64,000 nucleotides of DNA from Prostheceraeus crozeri (taxonomy: Eukaryota > Platyhelminthes > Polycladida > Euryleptidae): contig CAJQUW010007533.1 of the NCBI GenBank assembly GCA_907163375.1, forward strand, positions 320,001 to 384,000, in the 5' to 3' direction. Position 1 is the first letter of the stretch; every line of letters starts with the position of its first letter. The translations under genes and the position numbers were made by a program. Below the pieces are notes generated by a model. It ran no database searches, was not told the DNA's origin, and saw only the letters and a program-made list of their open reading frames with translations. Of this stretch, positions 40,673-51,155 are shown piece by piece.

Positions 40673-40983
40673 GTAGCAGAATTACACAACAAGCGAAGTT
40701 CATGAATAGTATGAACAATGAAGTGAAAACACTTAATCAAAAGTTTAATGAATTTAAGAAACTTAAAACGAATTTAGAAAATGAAATAAAGAAAAATGAT
40801 AAGGAAAATAAAGAACAGTTGAATGTTCTTAAAATTAAGCTAAAGATGAATGAGAAGAAAATGCAAGTTAATAGAAAAGAAATTAAATTACATCACACGC
40901 TGCTTGACGCAATAGATAAAGTGCAACAGAAAATTAATAAAGTTATCAAGCGGTTGTTGTCCATTCACACACGTAAATCTTAA
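40669..40983 (+). CDS. Coiled-coil protein following the fibre candidate
   Basis: 104 residues, almost entirely Lys/Glu/Asn coiled coil (KLKTNLENEIKKNDKEN, then KQVNRKEIKLHH). It overlaps the end of the fibre candidate by 4 bp and may be the distal part of the same structure or a partner. No motif is recognised. Confidence 0.45.
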   Translation: MSSRITQQAKFMNSMNNEVKTLNQKFNEFKKLKTNLENEIKKNDKENKEQLNVLKIKLKMNEKKMQVNRKEIKLHHTLLDAIDKVQQKINKVIKRLLSIHTRKS

Positions 40984-41097
40984 TAGAACCTTGTTCAGAA
41001 GCTTTAGCCGATCGGACCAAAGGTCCTCAGGTTTCTAACTTATAGAACCTTGTTCAGAGGCTTTAGCCGATCGGACCAAAGGTCCTCAGGTTACTAA
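40981..41097 (+). repeat. Intergenic GC hairpin repeat, two copies
   Basis: A ~58-bp unit (tagaaccttgttcag, then gctttagccgatcgg, accaaaggtcctcagg) occurs twice in tandem. Inverted, more diverged copies lie at 43016-43165, on the other side of the capsid genes. Each unit can fold (ccgatcgg; accaaaggtcct). Confidence 0.75.
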
Positions 41098-41220
41098 CCA
41101 ATCACAAATGTAAATATTTTTCCCAAAAGTCAAATTTAAGCTTAAAAAATAATTCCTATAATTTATAAACACAATCTTAAACATTTTGCTTCAAATAATG
41201 AAATTGCTCATGAACCATCT

Positions 41221-41646
41221 ATGAAACCTGTGTACCATTATGACAGTGTGGAAACTATTCAAAAAGAAGGAGCTGGCATCTTTTCTGGTATAGGAAGCAT
41301 CGTTAACTTGATTAAAAATAATAAAGATTTGATTTCATCTGCTGCTAAAGGAGCAGAAGCTATAGGTAGTACAGCTAGTGCAATATCAAATGCTGTTAAG
41401 TCACAAAACGAATTAAAACAACTAGAAGCTATTCGTAAACTTAGGAATGATGCTAAAGATTCTAAAGAACTACAAAAAGATAAAAAGCTCTCAGAGGAAA
41501 CGAAAAACGAAATTGCCAAATTAGCGAAGATGGAAAGTAAACATGATGAAAAAACAATTGAAGAAATAAGAGGAAATGGTGTAAACAGCGGAGCTGGGAT
41601 GCAATCCCTAACCACTAACGTGGGAAATGGTTTTGCAAAATTCTAG
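41221..41646 (+). CDS. pVI-like membrane-active minor protein
   Basis: 141 residues. After GAGIFSGIGSIVNLIK, residues 20-60 are an amphipathic Ala/Gly-rich helix (SSAAKGAEAIGSTASAIS), then a charged helical tail. This resembles Polinton proteins placed just before the major capsid gene and likened to adenovirus pVI. The N-terminal GAG may be a processing site. It overlaps the capsid gene start by 20 bp. Confidence 0.6.
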   Translation: MKPVYHYDSVETIQKEGAGIFSGIGSIVNLIKNNKDLISSAAKGAEAIGSTASAISNAVKSQNELKQLEAIRKLRNDAKDSKELQKDKKLSEETKNEIAKLAKMESKHDEKTIEEIRGNGVNSGAGMQSLTTNVGNGFAKF

Positions 41647-43013
41647 TACCAAACTGATTTTTTCTAATAAAATAAATAGAATTTCGTCTCTGATTGAAAG
41701 CAAATTTAGATTAGACGATCCCCCGTTCGTTAGTTACAATCAAAAAAAGAATGACTATATAAGAGTTGCTATGAATCCTGGATCTTCAGGAAGAGTGAAT
41801 ACTGGAGGTGATCTAATTTTTGAAGTTGATGATCAGCAAAGTTATTTATATTTACCCGATTCATTTTTACACTGTGAATATTCTCTATATTCTGATGCTG
41901 ATTTTACAACACCATTACCTGCTACGGATGATATTACATTAGAAAACAATTTCTTTCCAAGATTATTTACACAAATGCGTTTGGATGTTGCAACACAAAA
42001 TATAGAAACAATAAGTTATTCTCCTGGTATTATTGATTCAATGCTTCGATTTGTTACAATAGGTGAAAATAATAAAATGCATGAAATCGAAGGTTGGTTT
42101 CCAGATAATAATGATGGTATAATTATAGATGATTTAACTCACGCTGAAACAGACGCAGCAGGAATTGTGAAAGATGTAGAAAACATAGCGAAACAGTTAA
42201 ACAGTACACAAAATAGTTCATATCAGAAAAGACGTGAATTTAACAAGAAAAGTAAACAAACTGTTGATCGGTCATTATGTCCGTTATTCGGTTATTTGGA
42301 TTACACTAAAATATCATGTCAATTGAAATTCAAACTCAGTTCATCGCACTGTAAATAATGAATCAATATTTTATGGTAAGACTGGAAAAAAAGCATATCT
42401 AAAAATTGATAGACTTGAATGGTGGATAAAACATATTACTCCTAGTTTAGAGGTTGAAACAACTATTGCGAAAAGATTAAATACGAACAAACCAATTCCA
42501 GTAAGTTTTATGAAGCGTACTGCGAGTTCTGTAACTTTTTCTGAACAAAGATTTAACTGGCATTTCACAAGGACATCAAATACTCCAAGATATTTTTTAC
42601 TCACTTTTCAAAAGAATGAAACACCTACTTTTGATAAGAACAATAGTCTTTTCCATATTAATTCAATTCGAAGTTTACAAATTTCATTAAATCAAACACG
42701 TTATCCTATTGATCCATTGAGATTTGATGATACCAATAATCAGTTTATGGAAGGATATGATGCTTATAAAAATTTGTGTCGAGAATTTGGAGTAGAAGCA
42801 CAACTAACTCCTGTAGATTGGAAGAATTTATATCCTGTTTTCTGCTTTGATTTAGGTGCACAATCGGAAGATATTATTAAGAATGGTTGTGATGTGACAA
42901 TTAATATCGAAAAGAATAATTCCACAACATCATTGATGGCTTATGGTTTATTGCTAGAAGACGCCGAATATTCTATTGAAATTCTTAATGGAAAGATGGT
43001 TAGGATCGGTTAG
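41627..43013 (+). CDS. Double-jelly-roll major capsid protein (element 2, broken)
   Basis: Cnidarian-type Polinton capsid. Landmarks: DQQSYLYLPDSFLHCEYSLY, a CPLFGYLDYTKISCQLKF block, WWIKHITPSLEVE, RYFLLTFQKNETP, then YDAYKNLCREFGVEAQLT, YPVFCFDLGAQSE and VTINIEKNNS. Beta-rich throughout, with two jelly-roll-like halves. Forms the capsid shell. About one or two breaks. Confidence 0.85.
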
Positions 43014-43015
43014 TA

Positions 43016-43165
43016 ATCTGAACAAGGTTCTATAGGTTAGTAACCCAAAGCCTCGTCGATAGGGTAAAGCCTCTGGACAAAGTGATCGGCTAAGGCTTCT
43101 GAACAAAGTGATCGGCTAAGGCCTCTGAACAAAGTGATCGGCCAAGGCTTCTGAACAAAGTTTTA
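43016..43165 (-). repeat. Intergenic GC repeat, inverted copies
   Basis: Four copies of a ~30-bp unit (aaggcttctgaacaaagtga, then tcggct). They are the reverse complement of part of the 40981 repeats, so the capsid block 41100-43013 is bracketed by inverted repeats. Confidence 0.75.
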
Positions 43166-43197
43166 TCGATTAATTAGAATAATTTTTTTATTAAAAA

Positions 43198-43670
43198 ATG
43201 ATGCAAGTGAATAATAAAACGGTTGAATTAAAACTACGTAACATCATTGACGAAAACACACCTAAAACTATTACGATTGGCAAAAAGAAGTATTACATAA
43301 GTAAACCAATGATAGAGAATATTAAATTACAAGAAGAAAAGAATGGTGGAATTCTACCATTAATTCCTCTAATAATAGGAGGTATAGCAGCAGCAGGAAG
43401 TGTTGCAGGTGGGACAGCTGGTATTGTCCAGGCAGTAAATAAAAAAAATCAGAGAAGGCAGCATTAGAAGAACAAAAACGTCATAATAGAGAGTTAGAGA
43501 AAGTTGCTAGGGGTGAAGGAGTAGTAGATAATTTCAGTAGTAAATTAAATTTAGTTGATGAAGGGAAACGAGTTCTTAAAAATGTACTACATAATATTGA
43601 TGATTTAATTGAAATAAAAGAAACTAAAGATGGTTCTGGAATATATCTAAGTCCTGGTATGGTACGTTAA
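43198..43670 (+). CDS. Minor membrane protein with Gly-Gly site (broken)
   Basis: The N-terminal ~55 residues are charged (KTITIGKKKYYISKPMIENI). NGG and a long hydrophobic Gly/Ala/Ile helix (ILPLIPLIIGGIAAAGSVAG) follow, then a charged helical tail. This is the same plan as the element 1 protein at 21440: a precursor that the maturation protease could cut at Gly-Gly to free a membrane-active helix. About one break. Confidence 0.6.
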
Positions 43671-43686
43671 TATTTAATCTTCAAAA

Positions 43687-44150
43687 ATGAGCGAAGTGGT
43701 TTCCTTGAATTTGAATAACTTAAGAATTTCAAATCCAGATCTAATGGATTATCTCTTAAAAGTACATTCTGGCCATCGGCTGCATTCCGGAGGTGACATA
43801 CAAAAAACATTAGAAAACTTTCCTGTTTATTTGGAGTAAATATTCAAAAGAAAAACATCTTCCTGGTCATTCATATACCGGTCCAGGAATTCGATTAGAT
43901 ATAACACTAGATGAGAATAATAATTCAAAACCAGGTGAAGAACCAATAAACAGAGTTGATGCAGCAGCTTATAGACACGATCTAGTTTATCGAAATCATG
44001 ACTTAAGTTCTCGACATGAAGCAGATAAGAAAATGATTCAAGAATTAGATAATATTGAAAATCCTAACTTAAGAGAAAAAATTGAAAGAATGTTTGTTAA
44101 GAAAGCATTACAAGCTAAAATGCTTTTTGGTCAGGGTTTAAGTGAAACTC
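43687..44150 (+). CDS. Phospholipase A2-like domain (broken)
   Basis: GHSYTGPGIRLDITL, then PINRVDAAAYRHDLVYRNHD, then RHEADKKMIQEL is the calcium-loop (YTGPG) and HD active-site pattern of parvovirus-type phospholipase A2, in which His-Asp is catalytic. Such domains help particles leave the endosome. The domain is followed in the same open frame by the integrase. About one break near its beginning. Confidence 0.75.
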
Positions 44151-44962
44151 ATGCCTCTGAAATTCATAAAGAATATAGAAAACCAAAATATCTTTTGAAA
44201 GTAAAAGTATTTAATAAAGATGATGTTTGGAGTGCAGATCTAATCAATATGCCGAATGTAAGAGGCTTTAAGCACGCATTGACCGTTATAGATTTATATA
44301 CACGATACGCTTGGGCGAAGCCTTTGAAAAACAAAAGTGGTCATTCAGATAAATATGCGTTTGAAAAAATCTTTAAAGAAAGTAATAGAAAACCAAAGAA
44401 GCTATTCGTTGATAAAGGATCTGAATTTTATAATAGAAATGTTGAGCCACTATTTGAATCAGACGAAAGTCATCTCCAAGGCTCAGTTTATTCCACAGAA
44501 AATGCTGGCAAAGCTGTAGTAATAGAAAGATTTAATAGATCGCTAAAAAATAAAATATTCAAGAAATTTACAGAACAAGGTAATCGGAAATGGTTGAAGA
44601 TACTACCAAGACTTTTTGAGGATTATAACAATAAGATTCATTCAGGTATTGAAGAAACTCCAAAGAAGGCTTCTGACGATCCTGATTTAATACGAAAGAA
44701 AATATTCGAAAATAATTATTCGAATGAGAGTAATCCGAATTTACAGAAACGTAAGCCGAAATTTAAGATTGGAGATAAAGTAAGGATATTCAAATATAAA
44801 AATAAATTTGAAAAAGGCTTTGTTGGTTATTGGACTAAAGAAATATTTGAAGTTTGCAAAATAAAAAAAACTTCTCCGATTACTTATGAAATTAAAGATT
44901 TAGATAACAATGAAATCAGAGGCAGATTTTATGAAAACGAATTACAAAGAACTGAGCTTTAG
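44150..44962 (+). CDS. Polinton integrase (element 2)
   Basis: Retroviral-type core: D in DVWSADLINMPN, D in LFVDKGSEFYN and E in KAVVIERFNRSLKNKIF, the last followed by the usual NRSLKN signature. A C-terminal SH3-like DNA-binding part (KIGDKVRIFKYK, then GYWTKEIFEV) follows. No chromodomain, in contrast to element 1. The frame is shared with the phospholipase-like domain upstream, so the two may be made as one protein. It inserts element DNA with a 6-bp duplication. Confidence 0.92.
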   Translation, partial: HASEIHKEYRKPKYLLKVKVFNKDDVWSADLINMPNVRGFKHALTVIDLYTRYAWAKPLKNKSGHSDKYAFEKIFKESNRKPKKLFVDKGSEFYNRNVEPLFESDESHLQGSVYSTENAGKAVVIERFNRSLKNKIFKKFTEQGNRKWLKILPRLFEDYNNKIHSGIEETPKKASDDPDLIRKKIFENNYSNESNPNLQKRKPKFKIGDKVRIFKYKNKFEKGFVGYWTKEIFEVCKIKKTSPITYEIKDLDNNEIRGRFYENELQRTEL

Positions 44963-45057
44963 CCTTTAGGTGGCGCTTTAGCTAGCTTCGCTTGAACTTG
45001 AATTACAAGTATCCTTTAGCTAGCCATTGGAACTAACGTTTCGAGAATTAAATTCCC

Positions 45058-45534
45058 TTATTCAATTCCCTTATTCAATTCTAACATAATATCTAGAAAT
45101 GGTACTCCTTTTTGTAATTTGTTCAAAACATATAAACATAATTGACCACAATAAGTAGTTCCTGGTTTTTGAATTTGAAAAGCATTGTATGTTCCATTGC
45201 CAAGTATTTCTCTTACTTCATTTGTAGGTGGAAGTCCATAAGAGTCAAAATAGTAATTATCACCATTTTTATTAGACATGCCTGCTGACCAATGTACTCC
45301 TTTTTGATCTGATGTGTGGAGATTTGTTGCGAAATTTACATTGGATTTATGTTTCAATAATCGTAATTCATTCCTCATCAATACGTGAAAATTCTTTAGT
45401 CCTAATTGTTTAGCCATTTTCTTTAAGTCGAAATTCGTAGTTGTTTGTGTTCCATATAATTTTAAGAACTCGGTCAGGCCAGTCATTTTACATGAGATCA
45501 ATTCTATTTCAGAAATGACACAAACGAATTGCAC
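45058..45534 (-). CDS. Adenain-like maturation protease (element 2)
   Basis: 158 residues; the better start is Met17 (MTGLTEFLKLYG, about 45486). Catalytic order: GVHWSAGMS (His), YYFDSYGLPPTNE (Asp), then a KPGTTYCGQLCLYVL block (Cys). Cleaves capsid and minor precursors at Gly-containing sites. It looks whole. It ends tail to tail with the integrase. Confidence 0.9.
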   Translation of the reverse strand: MQFVCVISEIELISCKMTGLTEFLKLYGTQTTTNFDLKKMAKQLGLKNFHVLMRNELRLLKHKSNVNFATNLHTSDQKGVHWSAGMSNKNGDNYYFDSYGLPPTNEVREILGNGTYNAFQIQKPGTTYCGQLCLYVLNKLQKGVPFLDIMLELNKGIE

Positions 45535-45709
45535 AATCTGTATGACTCAGAGCTTTGTTACCTCTAGCGAGGCGACTTCTAGCGCATTATGCTTCAGACC
45601 ATTGTCTGCCACAAGCAGGAGCGGTTGCCATTAGGAGCAGATGCTGCCACGTATTGACAATTTCATTCACTCACTGCGTGCATTCACTCTGTGAGCGTTC
45701 TACGAGACT

Positions 45710-46369
45710 GTGTCTTCCACGATTCATCTGCAAAAGTTTAATATTATGTCTCGACTTACTGAATTTAACAATTTGAGGATGGACATTTTGGAAATCATTA
45801 CAAACGAAGAAGAGAAGAGGCGATGTGAAGAAGTCTTCCAAGAGTACAGAAGGAGGAATATTAAGACAAAAGAAGAGGAAGATTATTTATACAAAGAATG
45901 GAGAATCATAGAAACTTTTGAAAGATCTCCAACTGCGTCTTGTGAATCGACGTTATCATTTAATTTCAACGAGGAATTGAATAAAGAAGTAACTCTGCCG
46001 ACGCTACGTGTTTTCCTACAAAGAATTGAAAACTACGAAAATCATCATGAGAACAGTAGTTTGAAACTAGCTATCTTGAAGGGACGTGCATTCAAAATTC
46101 TACGTGCGGGAAATACATTTAGTGACTATTTCCAATATTTCCGGAGTTATGTCGCGTTTTTAAGAAGACTTTATAACTTTTATTTACAGTATCCGTTCAT
46201 CGCCGATTCTCATGAATCCGCAACATTCTTTAAAATCAATTTTCGAATTATTTCATCGCACATCAAAAATGGACGACGGCAAAAAACATTTGAAGAAATA
46301 ATGAAAACCCCAAGAATGGAAATCCCAAGAATGGAAACCCCAAGAATGGAAAGCCCAATGGAGTTCTGA
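45710..46369 (+). CDS. Unassigned helical protein at the right end of element 2
   Basis: 219 residues, likely from Met13 (about 45746). Charged N-terminal helices (EEKRRCEEVFQEYRRRNI), then a folded-looking central region (LRVFLQRIENYENHHENSS, then YFRSYVAFLRRLYNFYL). It ends with three to four copies of a 15-bp repeat encoding TPRME/IPRME. No family is recognised. The position between protease and right TIR is usual for accessory genes. Confidence 0.5.
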   Translation: MSSTIHLQKFNIMSRLTEFNNLRMDILEIITNEEEKRRCEEVFQEYRRRNIKTKEEEDYLYKEWRIIETFERSPTASCESTLSFNFNEELNKEVTLPTLRVFLQRIENYENHHENSSLKLAILKGRAFKILRAGNTFSDYFQYFRSYVAFLRRLYNFYLQYPFIADSHESATFFKINFRIISSHIKNGRRQKTFEEIMKTPRMEIPRMETPRMESPMEF

Positions 46370-46379
46370 CATTCTAAAA

Positions 46380-46850
46380 TGTAACATTCTCTCCATGTCT
46401 CCTGCGCAGGAGACATTTCTTTACATTTTGTAAGTGTGTCAATTCAACTCATACACACTACTACTTATATCATTATATAGTAATGTAGATGTCTCCTGTG
46501 TAGGAGACTTTTTCAAAATTTAATTACAGAGTAAAATGTCTCCTGCCCAGGAGACATTTCTTTACATTTTGTAAGTGTGTCAATTCATACACACTACTTG
46601 TATCATTATATAGTAATGCAAATGTCTCCTGTGTAGGAGACTTTTTCAAAATTTAATTACAGAGTAAAATGTCTCCTGCCCAGAAGACATTTCTTACATT
46701 TTGTAAGTATGTCAATTCAACTCATACACACTACCACTTATATCATTATATAGTAATGTAAATGTCTCCTGTGTAGGAGACTTTTTCAAAATTTAATTAC
46801 AGAGTAAAATGTCTCCTGCCCAGGAGACATTTCTTACATTTTGTAAATTA
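46380..46850. repeat. ~140-bp tandem repeat with hairpins
   Basis: Three full and one partial copies, period about 133-141 bp. Each unit holds two inverted repeats: gtctcctgcccaggagac (starts 46397, 46538, 46671 and 46811) and gtctcctgtgtaggagac. The palindromes are kept while the spacers drift, pointing to function at the DNA or RNA level. Confidence 0.85.
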
Positions 46851-47024
46851 TTGTTGAAAATGTGCAAATATTGTGTATGTAATTTCGTGTCAATTTTGTT
46901 GAATAAGAAACAATTTTGAGCAATAATGGTTGATTTTATATATCGGATATAAAGGGGCTGATGGTGTAGCTGCCGGGTTTTCGCCTTTCATCACTTTTGG
47001 GTTTTCAGCGGAATTGTGTTACAT

Positions 47025-47481
47025 CACATTCTTAACTATAGTCCATCTTTTTCTTAATTTATCATAATGTTCTAATCTTAACAATAGTTGCGCTTCCTTA
47101 TCTTTCATGTACCTGACTCCATCTTTGCGTTTTGCTATATCCATTTCATATGATAATGAAGGATATAAAGGGGCTGATGGTTCTTTTGTTTTTACATCTT
47201 CCATTTTTAAAATGAATGTTTTTATTGCATTATTATCCATATTCATTTTTGATTTACTAAATTTCAAGAGGACCCTATTTTTTTCATTTTGATTTGCTAA
47301 TTTCAAGAGGGCCCTATTTTGCATTTTGATTTGGTAAATTTCAAGAGGACCCTATTTTTGCATTTGGATCAAGGTTTACCTCAGGTAGGGTTCTGATTTT
47401 GACTGATTTTTTCTTATTTTGAAGGTATGTCATTTTTAGTGTTTTTTTAATGTGTCCTGGAACAGCCATATCACCATTGCT
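47025..47481. repeat. Right TIR of element 2
   Basis: About 457 bp, reverse complement of 30848-31317 with several percent difference. It carries, on the minus strand, the mirror of the first codons of the membrane-type protein. Confidence 0.9.
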
Positions 47482-47487
47482 AGTGTG
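47482..47487. repeat. Target-site duplication of Polinton element 2, right
   Basis: AGTGTG, identical to 30842-30847. Confidence 0.9.
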
Positions 47488-48565
47488 ATGCAGCACATTG
47501 AACCGATTTCTTTGTACAGTGCGCGACAAAATGATGGAAACCCCTACGTATTCCTATATTTTTACATATTAATGAAAAATAACCGATTTTTCAGAGAAGG
47601 ATTATAGCGATTATAGTACTATGTTCAAAACTGCTCAGTATTACTTCAGGATCATCGCAAACCATTTGACACTGTCAATATTCAGTTTGACCACCATTTT
47701 GATTTATTACGTGTTCAATACACCTATAGGCATGGAAAGAAATAAGTTTTCACATACTACACTAAGAATGTGTAAAATGCCATTCCATCTGCTTTACTAT
47801 CATGACCATTCAAATCCGTGGTAATTTCTTCGGAACTGCAAAAAAACTCACTTTCGGTGACTATACCCAAATTGGATTCACGTCGAGTTCATCTAATGAA
47901 ATCGACATTATCTACACATTGGAGATTTTACAAATGTGAAGTTACCACTCTACCCATAGAGTAGGTATATTAGGTAGAGTGTCGACTCAAAAAAGTCTGC
48001 ATACAGTGAAACTTTTTACATGAAAATATTCAGTTTTTTGCGAAGATAACGTTCCCGTGGTCCAAAAAATTGCTTGAACAGTTTTAAAAAGTCAAAATTT
48101 TGCAAATTTTTATACTACCGAGATGACGCCCCTATGTAAGTATCATGAAACAAGTTGGATATCAAAAGGAATGAATATTTGCTAATAAGCATCCTAACTA
48201 AGCGGAAATTTGGCTTTTCAGTTAAAAAAATTAGCTTTTTCAAAACAAATCGAATAATTCTTTAGACCGCAGGAACCTCATCTCCGCAAAACACTGAATC
48301 TTTTCATATAAAAATGTTTGCTGTATACAGATACTTTTTCTTCAGTCGACACTCTACCTACAGGTCTTCTTGGGAAAATCCAAAAAGCTCCTAATTTTGA
48401 TGGAATTTTGTCTTAGAAAATTTTTGTCCCGGATTTTATTAAATGTTGCATTATAAATGATGTGTGTTCCATCATAAATCAATCTTAAGTATGTGAGAAC
48501 CACAACGAGTGTGCAACTCGTTAAAAATCACCATGTTTGAAATCATGGCGTGATTAAGTGACAAG
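47488..48565. other. Intergenic, pieces of the 835-bp repeat family
   Basis: 47780-48380 matches the end of one and the start of another unit of the family at 51156 (shared gtgtcgactcaaaaaagt, cgttcccgtggtccaaaaaa and tatcaaaaggaatgaatat). No gene seen. Confidence 0.65.
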
Positions 48566-50075
48566 TGACATCGGTTATGTGACACATGGCGTTGGTTATG
48601 TGACAACGATGCAGGCATTCAACGAATGACGTGGAATTGCAATGCAATGTTATGTAATGAATTACATGAGATGATATTGCTCCAATATTACAGCTCAACT
48701 TGCTGAAATATTATTACATTATTTAAGATGGTCATCAAACGTTCATATAAGCCTAATATACCAGCATGCCGATTGTCCAAGACCAATGATTCAACATCAT
48801 TTTTTTGTGGATGTCGTTGTTGTTGTGAACAGTGCTCTACATTCATCGTATCATAGTAAATTGATTGAAAGTCTTTGAACTAATTTACTTGTCAGTAACC
48901 CTATATTAATGCTGAAACTGGTGATAGAATGATATAAGCAAACATGTTACAAAAACTAGACCTGCATAAAATGGAAGAGAAAATGCCATGTGATTAATGA
49001 TTCTGCAATTAAACTTTATGAGAAAATGATTTCAACGGTCAGGAAAAGCAAAATTGAGTGTGTAATCGCTCAACAGTTCGCAATATTTATTACATCAATT
49101 ACAAAATACAAAATTGTAGACCTACATGTGCTGTAAGTATTGTGTGCCAGTAAAACTATTATACATACATGCTGAGGTTAATACTATTATAGTTTTATAA
49201 ACCTACACGTGCCTACACATTATATCTTGCATTGCATGCCTACACTGTATAAGCCTATGTAGTAGTTGTAGCAAATGTGTTATAGACTTATTGTGGGGGC
49301 GCATGTGTTATACTACTGTAGGCCTACATGTATTGCATATCTCTCATGTATACAAACAAAACTGTTTTACATGTTTAAAGCTCACACGAACATAGGCCGT
49401 CTGAGTCACAAAATGCGATGAAAATTGCGAAAGCATGAAAAAATTATCCGGAATACCACAATCATTGGAGATTAGATGAACATCCTAATTTCGCTACAAA
49501 ATGTGCTTTAGTGGCAAACTTTGTGTTGCACCAAAATTACATGTGTACCACTTCTGTCCTTAAACTCAATTGAAGCATCTTAAAAATGCAGATGAAGATT
49601 GATGTATTCATTAGAGGCACTGAAATAATTGTATGAGGTGGTCAGCCTACGATAAAATATTTTCACTGAATTCTTTTCACGTACATAACCGATGGCGTCG
49701 GTCATGTGACAGTTTGTGCTATTATCAAACAATTTAGAACGAAAAGAAAATAAGGAGAGCGAAAGTTCTACTGTCATTAGCTACGCATAAAGTAGGGCTA
49801 CTAGCACGCATGATTTAAAAGTGGTCAATCTTCTTCAATCTTCTAGAATCTTTACAACTTTGGCATCGGTCATGTGACATTTTGTGCTCAGCAAGATTGG
49901 ATTTCATAAACAAAAATTCATTTTTTCAGCAAATCATTAGTTATGTGACAAAATATTATTCTGCGGATGCATCCGCGCATTTGAGTCTCAAAATGAAGCT
50001 TTCTAGCTATTGATATCATTGATATGTAGTCGTCGGTCATGTGACAAATGTGGCGTCGGTTATGTGACATTTGAA
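48565..50075. repeat. Dispersed 18-bp motif, about seven copies
   Basis: Copies of ggcgtcggttatgtgaca and close variants start near 48569, 48587, 49694, 49862, 49935, 50028 and 50051, all in the same orientation. The DNA between them is unrelated. No coding frame of interest. Short open frames here gain apparent CHMTD repeats from this motif. Confidence 0.7.
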
Positions 50076-51140
50076 ACTGTGGACAGGCACATGTTATCAA
50101 TTTTCGGAAAAATTAGATATCCATGCTCCGAATTAAAAATATTTCGGATAACTGCGTGTCTTTAACAGGATCCTAACGCATTTTGGTAAATTCTAACTCG
50201 ATAGTAACAATCATTATATGCACACCGAGAACTAGTACTCGAGCTGTGGACATACGAATTTGTACCTTTTTCGAACTTTGAGCACGTCTATATCAAAAGT
50301 TAATGACAACTGCATCTGAAATGCACATGGATTTGGTGGAATTAGCATCAACTTAAAGTTTAATGTGTTGTTCTGAGAAAATTAGGCCATTGCATGTCTC
50401 TGATTGACCAAAAACAATGAATTAGAAGTTTTTTTTTTAATTTGCCCACTTATACTCTATGGAGTTGCCACTCCACCTAATATACTTACTCTATGACTCT
50501 ACCTTATATACTATGATACTTACTCTAAGGTCAAAATCCAAAATTTCTCCAAAAGTGTAAAAACTTGCATACCTCACATGTGATGCTGGCTCTCATTCGA
50601 GTTCATTTAATAAAATCGAAACTGTGTACACAAAGGGGATTTGATTATTGCTGAGTTGCTACTCTCCCTAATATACTTACTCTATGGATGAAACCACGCG
50701 ATTTGAACATAAGGAAATTTCCATTTGGAAATTTTGTTGTGTTCTTGTGAACCCACTATACTGTTTGCAATAAGGCTTAGTATCAAGTACGCATCGCATA
50801 GAACAAGACAAGTGGCGTACCGGTCAAGTTGTGTCCGAATGATTTACAATTCAGTATTTATATGAGCCAATACAGCTCATGAACATAAATCTGAAATCAA
50901 TCAGCAATTAAAGGAAAGATAATAGTCAATACTCAAACGCATCATAGATATTCAATGGTCATTGAATCAATAGATGACTGGTCATTGAATGATTGGGTTC
51001 AGCCAATTAGAGCACGAGCCGATCAGTAGTGACGTTTCGGTTCTAGACAATACCATACTTATATATTCAATGCCTAATTGGCCATTGAATCAATAGATGA
51101 CTGGTCCATACATTATGGATATACGATGGGTCATAGAGTA
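50075..51140. other. Intergenic sequence
   Basis: AT-rich without genes. 50450-50690 matches the end part of the 835-bp family. A short duplicated stretch (gtcattgaatcaatagatgactggt) lies near 50957 and 51083. Confidence 0.55.
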
Positions 51141-51155
51141 GGGATATGTACAGTG

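Larger units (their letters stand above)
30848..47481. mobile_element. Polinton (Maverick) element 2, full span, broken
   Basis: 16.6 kb, bounded by TIRs with AG...CT ends and a 6-bp target duplication. It encodes polymerase B, packaging ATPase, major capsid, penton-like, protease and integrase genes plus accessory proteins. It is AT-rich and of the lineage familiar from cnidarian Polintons: the integrase is preceded by a phospholipase-like domain and has no chromodomain, unlike element 1. It is broken in about seven or eight places. Left and right TIRs differ by several percent, so it is an older insertion than element 1. Confidence 0.95.

Noticed and set aside
41259-41615. 118-codon minus-strand frame
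   Set aside because: Antisense shadow of the pVI-like gene.
49580-50100. Small frames with CHMTD repeats
   Set aside because: Created by the dispersed tatgtgaca motif read on the minus strand.
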